Shown in pieces: positions 31,528-40,763 of a stretch of DNA of 53,857 nt. This stretch comes from Pyrinomonadaceae bacterium (GTDB lineage: Bacteria > Acidobacteriota > Blastocatellia > Pyrinomonadales > Pyrinomonadaceae): assembly GCA_030840675.1 (NCBI GenBank), contig JAVEEA010000034.1, forward strand, positions 1 through 53,857, written 5' to 3'. Under the pieces are notes generated by a model, which did no database searches, was not told where the DNA came from, and was given only the letters and a program-made list of their open reading frames with translations. The number at the start of each line of letters is the position of its first letter. Position 1 is the first letter of the stretch. The position numbers and the translations under genes were made by a program.

Positions 31528-33036
31528 ATGTTTGAGTCCTTATCGGACAAGTTAAAACGGACTCTCAAGAACCTGCGCGGCGAAGGCGTGCTGACGAAGG
31601 AGCATGTTGACGCGGCCCTGCGCGAGATTCGGCTGGCGCTGCTGGAAGCCGACGTCAACTTTAAGGTCGCTAAAGACTTTATCGCCTCCGTCAAGGAGAA
31701 GGCCGAGGGCCAGCAGGTTTGGCAGGAACTGAAGCCTTCCGAGCAGGTCGTCAAGATCGTTTTTGACGAACTCGTGGATTTGCTGGGCGGCCAATCCTCC
31801 CGGTTGGTCTTTACCAAGCAGATTCCCAACGTGGTCATGATCGTGGGCCTGCAAGGTTCCGGCAAGACTACCTCGACCGGAAAGATTGCCCGCTGGCTGG
31901 CCACGAACCAGGACCGCAAACCGCTACTGGTCTCCGTCGACGTCTATCGTCCCGCGGCACGCGAACAGTTGAAGGTCATTGCGAAGGCAACGGGCCAACA
32001 GATCTTTGAACAAAGCGAAACGAACGATCCGCTGACGCTGGTACGCGAAGCTCTCAAGCATGCGCAGCAGACCGGCTTCGACACGTTGCTGATTGATACT
32101 GCCGGACGTCTTCACATCGACGAAGAGTTGATGGACGAACTGGTAAACATCAAACAGGCCACGCACCCGGTTGAGATTTTGTTTGTCGCGGACGCGATGA
32201 CGGGCCAGGATGCGGTTCGGTCAGCCGAGGAGTTTCACCGGCGCATTGGGATTACGGGCGTCATCCTCACGAAGATGGATGGCGACGCGCGTGGTGGTGC
32301 CGCTCTTTCGATCAAGCAGGTTACCGGGCAGCCGGTAAAGTTTGTCGGCGTTGGCGAGAAGTACGACGCGCTCGAACCTTTTTACCCCGACCGCGTGGCC
32401 CAACGCATACTGGGAATGGGCGATGTCTTGTCGCTTATCGAAGAGGTACAGTCGAAGGTTGATCAGTCTGAAGCTGAAGAGCAGTTAAAGAAGCTGCAGA
32501 AAAATGAGTTTACCCTCGACGACTTTCGTTCGCAGTTGCGTCAGGTGAAGAAGCTCGGTTCTTTCTCAAAAATAATGAAGCTCCTGCCGGACCAGTTGCT
32601 CGGCGGCATCGGCATGCCGCAGTTGGATGAAGAGCAATCGAAAGAGATGGAGCAGGAACTCAAGCGCACGGAGTCAATCATCGATTCGATGACGCAAGCG
32701 GAACGCGCCGATCACAAGATTCTGAACGCCAACCGGCGACGCCGCATTGCGCGCGGCTCAGGGACGAACGTGGCGGAGGTGAACAAGCTCATCAAGCAGT
32801 ACACCGAAATGCGGCAGATGATGAGACAACTCACGAGCTCGGGAATGTTCGGAGGCAGCGGTTTGAAGGGGAAGATGATGCGGAAGATGGCCGGTCTCCC
32901 CGACATGGCGGGAATGGCCGGTATGGGCGGCATGGGTGACTTTGGGGAAGAGTTGCCGTCGCTCCCCTCGCTGGGCGCAGCGAGCGCCCCGTCCCGAAAA
33001 AAACTTAAGAAGAAGCGTAAGAAGAAAAGACATTGA
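31528..33036 (+). CDS. ffh: Signal recognition particle protein Ffh
   Basis: 502-aa SRP54 GTPase that binds the SRP RNA and signal sequences of nascent membrane proteins. N domain 1-90; G domain with P-loop GLQGSGKTT (107-115), DTAGR, TKMDGDARGG; C-terminal M domain with the RNA-binding SGTNVAEVNKLIKQ and QMMRQL. The end is unusual: a Met/Gly-rich stretch (AGMAGMGGMGDFG) then a basic tail RKKLKKKRKKKRH, making it about 50 residues longer than typical Ffh. First gene of a plus-strand operon with rpsP, khpA, rimM, trmD and rplS. Confidence 0.97.
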   Translation: MFESLSDKLKRTLKNLRGEGVLTKEHVDAALREIRLALLEADVNFKVAKDFIASVKEKAEGQQVWQELKPSEQVVKIVFDELVDLLGGQSSRLVFTKQIPNVVMIVGLQGSGKTTSTGKIARWLATNQDRKPLLVSVDVYRPAAREQLKVIAKATGQQIFEQSETNDPLTLVREALKHAQQTGFDTLLIDTAGRLHIDEELMDELVNIKQATHPVEILFVADAMTGQDAVRSAEEFHRRIGITGVILTKMDGDARGGAALSIKQVTGQPVKFVGVGEKYDALEPFYPDRVAQRILGMGDVLSLIEEVQSKVDQSEAEEQLKKLQKNEFTLDDFRSQLRQVKKLGSFSKIMKLLPDQLLGGIGMPQLDEEQSKEMEQELKRTESIIDSMTQAERADHKILNANRRRRIARGSGTNVAEVNKLIKQYTEMRQMMRQLTSSGMFGGSGLKGKMMRKMAGLPDMAGMAGMGGMGDFGEELPSLPSLGAASAPSRKKLKKKRKKKRH

Positions 33037-33095
33037 GCGAGTCGCAATACGCACTCGAGCTATTGACCAGTTAGCAGTTAAACGGAGGTAAGGAT

Positions 33096-33359
33096 TTGTT
33101 AGCGATAAAATTGATGCGCACCGGCGCGAAGAAGCGACCTTCCTATCGAATCATAGTGAAGGAAAAACAGTCGAAGCGCGACGGCGCCTATCTCGAGAAC
33201 CTGGGCACTTACGATCCCACACGCGACCCGGCTGAGATCAAGTTGGACCTCGACCGCGTGCGTTACTGGATGGAAAAAGGTGCGCAGCCGACCGAGACTG
33301 TTGGTCAACTGATTAAGGCGAGCGGCAAGCAACAGGCTGCCGCGCAGCCGCAAGCGTAA
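33096..33359 (+). CDS. rpsP: 30S ribosomal protein S16
   Basis: 87 aa, normal length. Starts LAIKLMRTGAKKRPSYRIIV, then DGAYLENLGTYDPTRDP and DRVRYWMEKGAQPTETV, all S16 signatures. The start codon is TTG 33096, supported by a strong GGAGG 7 nt upstream; ATG 33114 would remove the conserved first strand. Structural protein of the 30S body needed for assembly. Second gene of the ffh operon. Confidence 0.96.
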   Translation: MLAIKLMRTGAKKRPSYRIIVKEKQSKRDGAYLENLGTYDPTRDPAEIKLDLDRVRYWMEKGAQPTETVGQLIKASGKQQAAAQPQA

Positions 33360-33386
33360 GAGCTGGTCAACATCGAGGCCGAAACC

Positions 33387-33617
33387 ATGAGAGAAGCTGT
33401 CGAGATGGTGGTCAAGTCCCTGGTTGACGATGTTGAAGCGGTCGACGTGCGCGAAGTCGAGCAAAAGGGAGCGACGCTTATTGAAGTGCGGGTCGCTCCA
33501 GGCGACATGGGGAAAATCATTGGCCGGCAGGGACGGACCATACGCGCCTTGCGTTCACTGGCCTATGTCGTCAGCCTGAAGCGAAGGCAGCGCTTCATGC
33601 TCGAAGTGGTGGAATGA
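33387..33617 (+). CDS. khpA: KH-domain RNA-binding protein KhpA
   Basis: 76-aa single KH domain. The RNA-binding GxxG loop is G46-R-Q-G49 in DMGKIIGRQGRTIRALRSL. KhpA-type proteins (YlqC) lie between rpsP and rimM in many bacteria and bind various RNAs; in Firmicutes they pair with KhpB in division control. GAGG lies 9 nt before the ATG. The stop overlaps the rimM start (ATGA), so the two are translationally coupled. Confidence 0.94.
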   Translation: MREAVEMVVKSLVDDVEAVDVREVEQKGATLIEVRVAPGDMGKIIGRQGRTIRALRSLAYVVSLKRRQRFMLEVVE

Positions 33618-34153
33618 AAACGGGCCAGGAGGAAAGCGCGGATGACCTGATCATCGTCGCGCGGGCCGTCAGGACGAGAGGTCTAAAGGGCGAGTTGGTC
33701 GCCGACGTTTTGACGGATTTCCCGGAGCGGTTTGCGAGTATTTCAGAGTTAACCGGTGTTGGACCAGGCGGTGAACGTCAGCAACTACTGCTCGAGAACT
33801 ACTGGTTTCAAAACGATCGGATGGTTCTGAAGTTTGCCGGTTACGACGACATTGAAACGGCAAAGGCCTTAATCGGTTATCACTTTGGTTTACCGGAAGC
33901 GGATCGGGTCGACCTTTCCGAAGGCGAGTTTTACGACTGGGAACTCGAGGGTTGTGAAGTCGCGGAACAGCAGGGCGAGGCGCTCGGCAGGGTTCGAGAG
34001 GTGATGCGGACGGGCGGCGTCGCGTTACTAGTGGTCGAGAGCGAGTTGCGACCCGACCTCCTGATACCGCTGGCTGAGGAAATTGTCGTTAGCGTCGATG
34101 TTCCCAACCAGAAGATTTTGATCGACCCGCCTGAGGGTTTGTTGGATTTGTAG
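33614..34153 (+). CDS. rimM: Ribosome maturation factor RimM
   Basis: 179 aa, normal length. N-terminal RimM barrel begins [23 protein letters not shown] with the GLKGE motif; the middle has [16 protein letters not shown]; the C-terminal PRC-barrel has [25 protein letters not shown] and the late [11 protein letters not shown]. It binds S19 and helps mature the 16S 3' domain. Overlaps khpA by 4 nt and precedes trmD by 20 nt. Confidence 0.96.
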   Translation: MKTGQEESADDLIIVARAVRTRGLKGELVADVLTDFPERFASISELTGVGPGGERQQLLLENYWFQNDRMVLKFAGYDDIETAKALIGYHFGLPEADRVDLSEGEFYDWELEGCEVAEQQGEALGRVREVMRTGGVALLVVESELRPDLLIPLAEEIVVSVDVPNQKILIDPPEGLLDL

Positions 34154-34173
34154 TTGTCTTTGAAAAAACGATC

Positions 34174-34872
34174 GTGTTGCGTTGCGATATCATCACTATC
34201 TTCCCGGAGTTTTTTCGTGAGGCTTTCGATCACGGGATAATTCGCCGGGCAAGAGCCGCGGGGTTGGTGGAAACAAAAGCGCACGACTTGCGCGGTTGGA
34301 CCAGCGACAAACATCGCATTGTCGATGATCGTCCTTTTGGCGGCGGCGAAGGCATGGTGCTCAAGCCGGAACCGATCTTTGCAGCGGTGACTGAGTTGAC
34401 CGGTAGCGCGCGTCGCGAAAGCTATTCGCCGCAAACCCGTGTGGTGCTGTTATCGCCACAGGGTCGCGTCTTTACGCAGGAGCGGGCGCTGGATCTTTCA
34501 CGGAACGCAACGCAGATTATCTTGATCTGCGGACGTTACGAGGGCGTTGACGAACGCGTCGGCGAAGCGCTCGTGACGGATGAGATCTCGATCGGCGACT
34601 ACGTTTTGTCCGGGGGCGAGCCGGCTGCCCTGGTGGTGATTGACGCAGTTGTACGGCTGTTGCCGGGGGCCTTGGGAAACGAAGATTCGGTCGTCAATGA
34701 GTCGTTCTCCGAAGGTCGCTTGGGCCACCCGCAATACACCCGGCCACCGGAGTTTTCAGGATTGAGTGTGCCGGAAGTTTTGCTTACCGGTAATCACGCG
34801 GAGATTGCGCGTTGGCGACGTGAAGCCGCGTTGCGGAAAACACAACGGAACCGTCCGGACCTTTTGAAATAG
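34174..34872 (+). CDS. trmD: tRNA (guanine37-N1)-methyltransferase TrmD
   Basis: 232 aa. Makes m1G37 next to the anticodon, preventing +1 frameshifts. SPOUT trefoil-knot landmarks: [62 protein letters not shown] and the C-terminal [13 protein letters not shown] at 34174 is the likely start, with no clear SD, so coupling to rimM is probable. Fifth gene of the operon. Confidence 0.97.
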   Translation: MLRCDIITIFPEFFREAFDHGIIRRARAAGLVETKAHDLRGWTSDKHRIVDDRPFGGGEGMVLKPEPIFAAVTELTGSARRESYSPQTRVVLLSPQGRVFTQERALDLSRNATQIILICGRYEGVDERVGEALVTDEISIGDYVLSGGEPAALVVIDAVVRLLPGALGNEDSVVNESFSEGRLGHPQYTRPPEFSGLSVPEVLLTGNHAEIARWRREAALRKTQRNRPDLLK

Positions 34873-34939
34873 AATTTGTTCGGGGAGCTTCAGCATCAGC
34901 TGAGTGCGACTCTGAATTTGGAAATGGAGCGTTAGGAAA

Positions 34940-35335
34940 ATGAACCGCTTGGATAGTATTGAGAAAACGCAGCTGCGCGAGAATGTCCCTGATTTTCAAT
35001 CGGGCGATACGGTGCGCGTACACGTGCGCATCAAGGAATCTGAGACCAAAGAGCGTTTGCAGGCGTTTGAAGGTGTGGTCATCGCACGCAAACACGGCGG
35101 CGCCCGGGAAACGATTACCGTGCGCAAGACCAGCTTCGGCATTGGGGTTGAACGAATCTTTCCGTTGCACGCAACCATCGTCGATCACATCGACGTGGTA
35201 AAGCGCGGCCGGGTACGTCGCGCCAAGCTTTATTACCTGCGTGGTCTGCGCGGCAAGGCGGCGCGTATTCGCGAGCGCGATACACGCGTACGCCAGGGTG
35301 GCGATTCACAGGCATCAGCGGGCGCTAAAAAATAG
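34940..35335 (+). CDS. rplS: 50S ribosomal protein L19
   Basis: 131 aa. [54 protein letters not shown] and [19 protein letters not shown] are L19 signatures; a polar tail follows. L19 sits at the interface between the subunits. AGGA/GGAG lie just before the ATG. Last gene of the ffh operon; a GC-rich hairpin lies 11 nt after the stop. Confidence 0.97.
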   Translation: MNRLDSIEKTQLRENVPDFQSGDTVRVHVRIKESETKERLQAFEGVVIARKHGGARETITVRKTSFGIGVERIFPLHATIVDHIDVVKRGRVRRAKLYYLRGLRGKAARIRERDTRVRQGGDSQASAGAKK

Positions 35336-35346
35336 TTTGCCATACC

Positions 35347-35374
35347 GGCGGCGTTGCCAGCGCGGAACGCCGCC
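35347..35374 (+). terminator. GC-rich hairpin after rplS
   Basis: GGCGGCGTT/AACGCCGCC, 9-nt perfect arms, 10-nt loop. No T-tract follows, so it may be a Rho-dependent or 3'-protecting stem rather than an intrinsic terminator. Confidence 0.45.
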
Positions 35375-35473
35375 GCTCAAGTTCGGCACCCAAGCCGGCC
35401 GGGAAGAGTCTCACCTGGTTTGTTGCCAAAACCCGGTTCGGAACCAACCTGGCGAAGCGTTATCGCGTGATCC

Positions 35474-36610
35474 ATGGGAGCCGCAGGCGACTTGCGAATA
35501 GCAATTGACGCCCACTCTGTTGGGACCGGACTTGGCGGCAACGAAAGTTACGCGACCAATCTCATTGAAGCTCTTGCGGGTATCGATTTCGTTAACCAGT
35601 ACACGCTGTACGTGACGCGGAAAGCAGCGCTCGAGCGGTTCGCTAACCGTTGGCCCAACTTCTCAGTTCGAACCACCCTGCCACATACTCCGCTGATTCG
35701 GATCCCTTTGACGTTAAGTGCTGAACTGAGAAAACATCCGGTTGATGTACTGCACGTTCAATTTACGTCGCCTCCTTTTTCACCCTGTCCAGTCGTAGTT
35801 AGCATTCATGATTTGTCTTTTGAACATCTGCCGCAAACTTTCAAATGGCGCAGTCGAAAGCAACTGCGAATAACCGTGCGGCGTTCCGCGCGCGAGGCGG
35901 CGCAAGTGGTGGCCCTTTCGGAGTACGGGCGCAATGATCTCATTGCGACTTACCACCTGAATCCGGAAAAGGTAAACGTGATCCCACTCGCGGCACCGGC
36001 ACACTTCGCTTGGACCAGCAATGAACAAGAACTGCAACGCGTTAGACAAACTTATGGCATAGAAGGCGAATATATCCTCTCAGTGGGCGCCATCCAGCCG
36101 CGCAAGAACTTGAGTCGTTTGATCGCCGCGTATTCACGCTTGCGCCGGGCCAATCCTGAGGGTAAGCTGCCTAAACTTGTACTCGTTGGAAAGTGCGCCT
36201 GGCTATTTGACGAAACACTCCAGACCATCAGCGAGTTGGGAGTCACTGACTTCGTAGTCCTGACGGGATATGTGCCACAAGCTGACTTGCCGCCCCTTTA
36301 TTCGGGAGCGCTCTGTTTTGTTTACCCCTCATATTTTGAAGGTTTTGGCTTGCCGCCCCTGGAAGCAATGAAGTGCGGCGCACCCGTGATTGTGGGTAAC
36401 AGGACCAGCTTGCCGGAAGTAGTCGGCGACGCAGGAGTGCTCGTGGATCCATTCGACGTCGATGATATTGCTTCAGCGATCAAACGGGTGATTGCGGATC
36501 CCGGCTTGCGGAGTTCGCTTCGCACCCAGGGCCTGGAACGTGCGAAGCTCTTCGACTGGCAAGAGACTGCACGTCAAACTCTGGCGGTCTACCACAAAGC
36601 CGCCGGCTGA
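35474..36610 (+). CDS. GT4-type glycosyltransferase
   Basis: 378 aa, GT-B fold. N-terminal domain with RIAIDAHSVGTGLGGNESYATNL; linker LSVGAIQPRKNLSRLI (nucleotide-sugar donor start); VLTGYVPQADLPPLYSGA; and the E-x7-E donor motif EGFGLPPLE with the GAPVIVGNRTSLPEVVGDAG loop. Retaining transferase of the mannosyl/rhamnosyl type common in surface-glycan assembly. Start ATG 35474, no strong SD. Pairs with the next gene 53 nt downstream. Both probably extend the polysaccharide made by the 10.8-24.5 kb locus, although separated from it by regulators and ribosomal genes. Confidence 0.92.
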   Translation: MGAAGDLRIAIDAHSVGTGLGGNESYATNLIEALAGIDFVNQYTLYVTRKAALERFANRWPNFSVRTTLPHTPLIRIPLTLSAELRKHPVDVLHVQFTSPPFSPCPVVVSIHDLSFEHLPQTFKWRSRKQLRITVRRSAREAAQVVALSEYGRNDLIATYHLNPEKVNVIPLAAPAHFAWTSNEQELQRVRQTYGIEGEYILSVGAIQPRKNLSRLIAAYSRLRRANPEGKLPKLVLVGKCAWLFDETLQTISELGVTDFVVLTGYVPQADLPPLYSGALCFVYPSYFEGFGLPPLEAMKCGAPVIVGNRTSLPEVVGDAGVLVDPFDVDDIASAIKRVIADPGLRSSLRTQGLERAKLFDWQETARQTLAVYHKAAG

Positions 36611-36663
36611 TCTGTAAGGTCCGGTGCGGTGTAATGCCGCAACTCGGATCGCATCTCAGGTTT

Positions 36664-37833
36664 ATGCGAATCGTTATTCTTGGAACGCGTGGAATCCCCG
36701 CCAGCTACGGCGGCTTCGAAACCTTCGCCGAACACCTTTCCACCCGGCTCGTGGCCCGCGGGCATGAGGTGACGGTGTATGGCCGCGCGCACTACATTTC
36801 TCCCCGACAGTTGGAATACCATGGAGTGCGCCTGAAGGTACTCCCCACGATTCGTCATAAATATTTCGACACCGTGGTCCATTCATTTCTTTCCGCGATC
36901 CATGCGGTCTCGTCGCGTTTTGACGCCGCCCTGATTTGCAACGCCGCAAACGCTCCCTTCGCCCCCATACTCAGGCTGACAGGTACACCCGTAGCTATCA
37001 ATGTCGACGGACTCGAACACAAACGAAAAAAATGGGGCTGGTTGGGCAAGCGTTACTATTTGGCCGCCGAACGCTTAGCCACAATACTTCCGAACGTAAT
37101 GGTGACCGACGCCCAGGTGATTCAAGACTACTATCTGGCTCGTTACAACGCGCGTTCAGAAATGATTGCGTATGGTTCGGAGGTCGAGCGACGACCGGAC
37201 CGGGCTGCAGTGCGCCGTTGGCGAGCGGAACCGAATCGCTACGTGCTTTATGTTTCACGACTGGAACCGGAAAACAACGCCCACCTTGTCATTGAAGCGT
37301 TCAAGAAGGTACGGACAGCTTACCGTCTACTGATAGTCGGCGACGCTCCTTATGCGCGCGATTACATCAACGACTTGAAAGCGCGTGCACGCGGAGACAA
37401 GCGAATCGTTTTCACTGGATTTGTTTTTGGGCAAGACTATCGTGCGCTACAGCAAAACGCCTACTGCTACGTGCACGCGACTGAGGTTGGCGGCACCCAC
37501 CCGGCATTGTTGGAAGCGATGGGCTATGGAAATTGCGTTTTGACCCTCGCCACCCCGGAGAACATAGAGGCCGTCGGTGACGCCGGAATTCCCTATACAG
37601 ACGAACTGGATCTGGCGGAGAAGCTACAGCGGGTACTGCGAGATGGCTCTTTGGTTCAGAGTTATCGCAACCGCGCACAGATTAGAGTGCAACGTTATTA
37701 CGATTGGGACCGTGTCGTCGACCAGTACGAAAAGCTGTTCGCCGAGATGACCGGCAAAGTCGCGGATATTCGCCCCGTAAACACTGAAGTCATGGCAGAA
37801 CTTACCAACTCAGTGGCGGTTTCGCAAAAATAA
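36664..37833 (+). CDS. DUF1972/GT4 glycosyltransferase, rhamnosyltransferase-like
   Basis: 389 aa. The N-terminus MRIVILGTRGIPASYGGFET is the DUF1972 signature found in rhamnosyltransferases of cell-surface glycans. The donor domain begins YVLYVSRLEPENNAHLVIEA and has TEVGGTHPALLEAMGYG in place of the usual E-x7-E. ATG 36664 is chosen over an upstream ATG (36634) because the Rossmann strand starts there. Last 20 residues are variable. A 12-bp hairpin 28 nt downstream probably ends the unit. Confidence 0.9.
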   Translation: MRIVILGTRGIPASYGGFETFAEHLSTRLVARGHEVTVYGRAHYISPRQLEYHGVRLKVLPTIRHKYFDTVVHSFLSAIHAVSSRFDAALICNAANAPFAPILRLTGTPVAINVDGLEHKRKKWGWLGKRYYLAAERLATILPNVMVTDAQVIQDYYLARYNARSEMIAYGSEVERRPDRAAVRRWRAEPNRYVLYVSRLEPENNAHLVIEAFKKVRTAYRLLIVGDAPYARDYINDLKARARGDKRIVFTGFVFGQDYRALQQNAYCYVHATEVGGTHPALLEAMGYGNCVLTLATPENIEAVGDAGIPYTDELDLAEKLQRVLRDGSLVQSYRNRAQIRVQRYYDWDRVVDQYEKLFAEMTGKVADIRPVNTEVMAELTNSVAVSQK

Positions 37834-38199
37834 CTTAATTTTAGTGAGATGTAAGAGAAGGGCCCCGCTAATCGATCAGGATTAGCGGGGCAAAACTTTC
37901 CGGCAGGTTCGGGTTAAGACAGGGCGGTGGCAAAGAACTGAGAATCGTCACGAATGTCGATTCCGGAACCAGGCAGTGACTCTTGCGGGTGAGATAAAGC
38001 CTTGCGGTGTCGAATAAAATTAAACCGCGTCTTGCTAACGGTACCTTCGCAAAGTCGTTCCGTGCTCAATGTGTGAAATTACACCGAAATGCCGTGACTT
38101 GTCAAGCATAATGTTAACCATTTCGCAAAACTTTCGTAACATTCGCTGAATGAGGGGCGTATTGCCCTGTTTCCCGACGGGAACGGCGAGTGTTTATCG
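37834..38199. other. Convergent spacer, gene-free
   Basis: 366 nt between the DUF1972 gene (plus) and the helical-repeat gene (minus). Holds the 12-bp hairpin at 37862-37891; nothing else recognisable. A short GTGTGAAATTACACC motif near 38075 is palindromic but unsupported. Confidence 0.6.
37862..37891. terminator. Strong 12-bp hairpin, possible bidirectional terminator
   Basis: GCCCCGCTAATC/GATTAGCGGGGC with a 6-nt loop (GATCAG), between convergent genes. Flanks are AAAACTTT on one side and GAGAAGG on the other, so no good U-tract exists; position argues for termination. Confidence 0.55.
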
Positions 38200-39396
38200 C
38201 TAGTCACCTGAACGCGTTTGGGCCAAGCGCAGGGCTTGTCGCCGGGCGGTTTCCGAAACGTTCCGGTTCTGCGAGAGATGTTTCAGATCCTTGGTACGAA
38301 TCCGCGGCAGGATACCGATGACGGTGGGGATTGGTGTCCGCGGATTTTTGACCAGATTATGAATGATGGTATACGAGCGCGCCCAATTTCGATTCATCGC
38401 GACAAGTCGGAGTACTTCGTCGGCGACCGTGCGCATAGCGGCAATGTTTTCTACTTCCTGATCGGTGACGCGAGGGTTGTGGACCACCGCCGTCGCTACC
38501 ACTCTGTTTGAGTCGCGAATCAAAATACCGCGCGCTTCGCGGTCGCCCTTCATCGCAAGCTTCATGCGGTCTCGCGCGTTCATAAACATGATGCGTCGAA
38601 TCAGGGAAACGCGCTCGGCTGGGACTTCTCCAGTTTCGATTCGTTCATGCTCAACCACTCTCTTGAAGTTGGCGCTACGCTCCTCGACAGTTTCTGCTTT
38701 CAGTTCCTCGTAACGTTCCGAAGGCAGCCAGGAAGTGTCGAGATCCGCGTCAGACACCTCAATGTGTTCAGCTATCAGCCAAGCGTCTTCCGCGCTTAAC
38801 CCGCCGGTTAAATCGGCGCTTTCGAAAAATTCCGCCGCTGCATTGTTGCCGCGGGTGCGAAGTTCCTGGGCAATCTGCTGCGCGCCTCTTTCTTTTTCAA
38901 AGAATTCCTGTTTTGTTTCGCGGGCACGCCGTTCGGCTTCCGGGGGCCGATTAGGATTAGCCAGAATGGCATCAATGATCTTCGGGAAACGTACCAGCCG
39001 CTGCTGATTGAGCGCGATGAGTTCCAACAGCGAGCCGTCTGCAGTTGAGGCAGCTAAGTCTCCAATGGCCTTATCAGATGTCCGGGTGTTGAGGACTATG
39101 GCCTGGTGAAACTGTCCGAGACTGTCAGCAAGTGTGGCCAGATACTCGAGCACCGTTACCGGCGTGTCCTCGCTCCTGGCGGCGTTCAATAGATCTTCGG
39201 GCTCCTGCTCGGCAAGCGTTTCGTTGGCGGCCGTCGCTATCTCCTGATCATCCGATTGATGCAGTGCGACCAGCACTTCCAACAAATCAGCTTGGGATAG
39301 CGGTAGTAGGCCACTGGCAGCGGCGAGCCGAGCCTGGTGCGGAGCGGTATTGTTGATGATTGCCTGTACGGCCGGGTTGGTCGACGTAGTGGTCAT
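38200..39396 (-). CDS. Hypothetical helical-repeat (HEAT/DUF2336-like) protein
   Basis: 398 aa, soluble, alpha-helical. Several loosely repeated helix pairs of the type ILIRDSNRVVATAVVHNPRVTDQEV and EVLRLVAMNRNWARSYTIIHNLVKNPRTP, which look like HEAT-type or DUF2336-like repeats that report on neighbouring residues N-P/N-R turns. No catalytic or DNA-binding motif is visible. No strong SD before ATG 39396. Sits upstream-facing alone on its strand, between the glycosyltransferases and DoxX. Probably a scaffold or regulator; function unknown. Confidence 0.75.
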   Translation of the reverse strand: MTTTSTNPAVQAIINNTAPHQARLAAASGLLPLSQADLLEVLVALHQSDDQEIATAANETLAEQEPEDLLNAARSEDTPVTVLEYLATLADSLGQFHQAIVLNTRTSDKAIGDLAASTADGSLLELIALNQQRLVRFPKIIDAILANPNRPPEAERRARETKQEFFEKERGAQQIAQELRTRGNNAAAEFFESADLTGGLSAEDAWLIAEHIEVSDADLDTSWLPSERYEELKAETVEERSANFKRVVEHERIETGEVPAERVSLIRRIMFMNARDRMKLAMKGDREARGILIRDSNRVVATAVVHNPRVTDQEVENIAAMRTVADEVLRLVAMNRNWARSYTIIHNLVKNPRTPIPTVIGILPRIRTKDLKHLSQNRNVSETARRQALRLAQTRSGD

Positions 39397-39489
39397 TAGG
39401 AAATCACGCAGAAATTCAGACTAGGACTCAGCGGCATTCGTTCGGGAGCAATACGAGTCAACGTCGCACTCGGTGTGGTCCAAGTTTCA

Positions 39490-39924
39490 CTATCTTCTTC
39501 GTCCACTTGAGAGAGAATGATCGACCGAAGCAATGCCGCCACCGGAAATCAGCAGGGCCAAAGTCATAGCCAACAGAGCCACGGGGTACTCAAATCCTTT
39601 TGGGCCAAAAAAACCTTCAGGCCAGGCCGAGGCGATCACGGTCGCCATCACGCAGAGAATCAGGAACGCGCCGACTCGCGTGAGGAACCCGAGCAGCAAC
39701 AAAGCGCCACCGAGCAACTCGGCAAAAGCCGCTGCGCCCATCCACAACCACGCCGGACGCATGAAGGGAAACGGCGCCGGCAGGCTGCTGAATTTTGCGA
39801 GACCTGGACCACTAAAACTTCCCAGCACCTTCTGCGCCCCATGGGCAATGAAAACCACGGCCAGCGCCAGTCGTAACGGCACCGGTACCCATGATGCGGG
39901 CGTAGAAATAATTTTTCTAAACAT
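39490..39924 (-). CDS. DoxX-family membrane protein
   Basis: 144 aa, four predicted membrane helices. The N-terminal PLRLALAVVFIAHGAQKVLGSF and the later AAFAELLGGALLLLGFLTRVG are DoxX signatures. DoxX proteins are linked to thiosulfate:quinone oxidoreductase subunits or to redox/oxidative-stress complexes; the plain form has no known reaction. AAAGGA lies about 10 nt before ATG 39924. The thioredoxin gene lies upstream on the same strand, 163 nt away, which fits a redox theme. Confidence 0.88.
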   Translation of the reverse strand: MFRKIISTPASWVPVPLRLALAVVFIAHGAQKVLGSFSGPGLAKFSSLPAPFPFMRPAWLWMGAAAFAELLGGALLLLGFLTRVGAFLILCVMATVIASAWPEGFFGPKGFEYPVALLAMTLALLISGGGIASVDHSLSSGRRR

Positions 39925-40087
39925 CGCGGGAAGATCCTTTCAAGTTAGCAAGACCTGGGAAAGCGTTCTGATATTAAGGAACCAGGGAGCAAAGGGCAAA
40001 GCGACAAGAAGATCGGATCGGACGAAGGGGAAGGGAAAGTGCGACCGGTGAATAAGCTTCTTCCGTCTTTACTGGTGCGTCGACGCT

Positions 40088-40546
40088 CTATCTAGTGTGT
40101 GCGAGCAGGCGCGCGGCGATCGCAGGCTTTGGTTGCGCGCCTACCAGGCGGTCGACGAGTTGACCGTTGCGGAAGATGAGCATCGTCGGAATACTTTGAA
40201 TCTGAAACTTCGCCGCGGTCCGAGGGTTTTCATCCACATTCAACTTCGCGACGCGGTACCGGTCGTTCGCTTCCGCGGCGAGTTGTTCCATGATAGGTCC
40301 AACGAGCCGGCACGGCCCGCACCACGGCGCCCAGCAATCGAGCAGTACCGGACCAGCCTTACTATCCAAAACATCGTGCTGAAAAGTAGCATCAGTCACG
40401 ATCAGAGGCTTGGTTTCGACGCTTGTCTCTGCGTTGCTCAAATCGAGCATAGCGCCACACTTGCCACACTTTGCCAATTGTTCTGACGCCATGCGAGGAT
40501 CCACGCGGTTTTTGGTTCCACATTTCTGGCAGGCTACAACCATCAT
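40088..40546 (-). CDS. trxC: Thioredoxin 2-type protein with N-terminal zinc ribbon
   Basis: 152 aa. N-terminal zinc ribbon C6-x2-C9 and C27-x2-C30 (CQKCGTKNRVDP... KCGKCG), then a thioredoxin domain with active site W75-C76-G-P-C79 and the cis-Pro loop SIPTMLIF. This matches thioredoxin 2 (TrxC), a stress-related disulfide reductase in the cytosol. Start ATG 40546 is fixed by AAGGAGGG about 6 nt upstream; a longer frame from 40573 would include the SD. Next on the strand is DoxX. Confidence 0.92.
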   Translation of the reverse strand: MMVVACQKCGTKNRVDPRMASEQLAKCGKCGAMLDLSNAETSVETKPLIVTDATFQHDVLDSKAGPVLLDCWAPWCGPCRLVGPIMEQLAAEANDRYRVAKLNVDENPRTAAKFQIQSIPTMLIFRNGQLVDRLVGAQPKPAIAARLLAHTR

Positions 40547-40763
40547 CTTTTTCCCTCCTTGTTGGCAAATCATTATGCCCCGAAATTAGCAACCTAGCCT
40601 GACCTCTGGTTGAATTCAAGCACTGCCGAGCACCAGCCTGCCGCCTTGAGTTGATCCTTGCGACATGGTCGCGACAGCCATGATAAGATTCGCGAGCTGG
40701 CCTCAGACTTCGAATCTCAGTTGCAGTCTCCGATCATCAGGGTTAACTTCAAGCGAGTGTTTC

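Noticed and set aside
38060..38080. GTGTGAAATTACACC as a CRP-type operator
   Set aside because: Half-sites and spacing do not match TGTGA-N6-TCACA, and it is not placed before a gene start.
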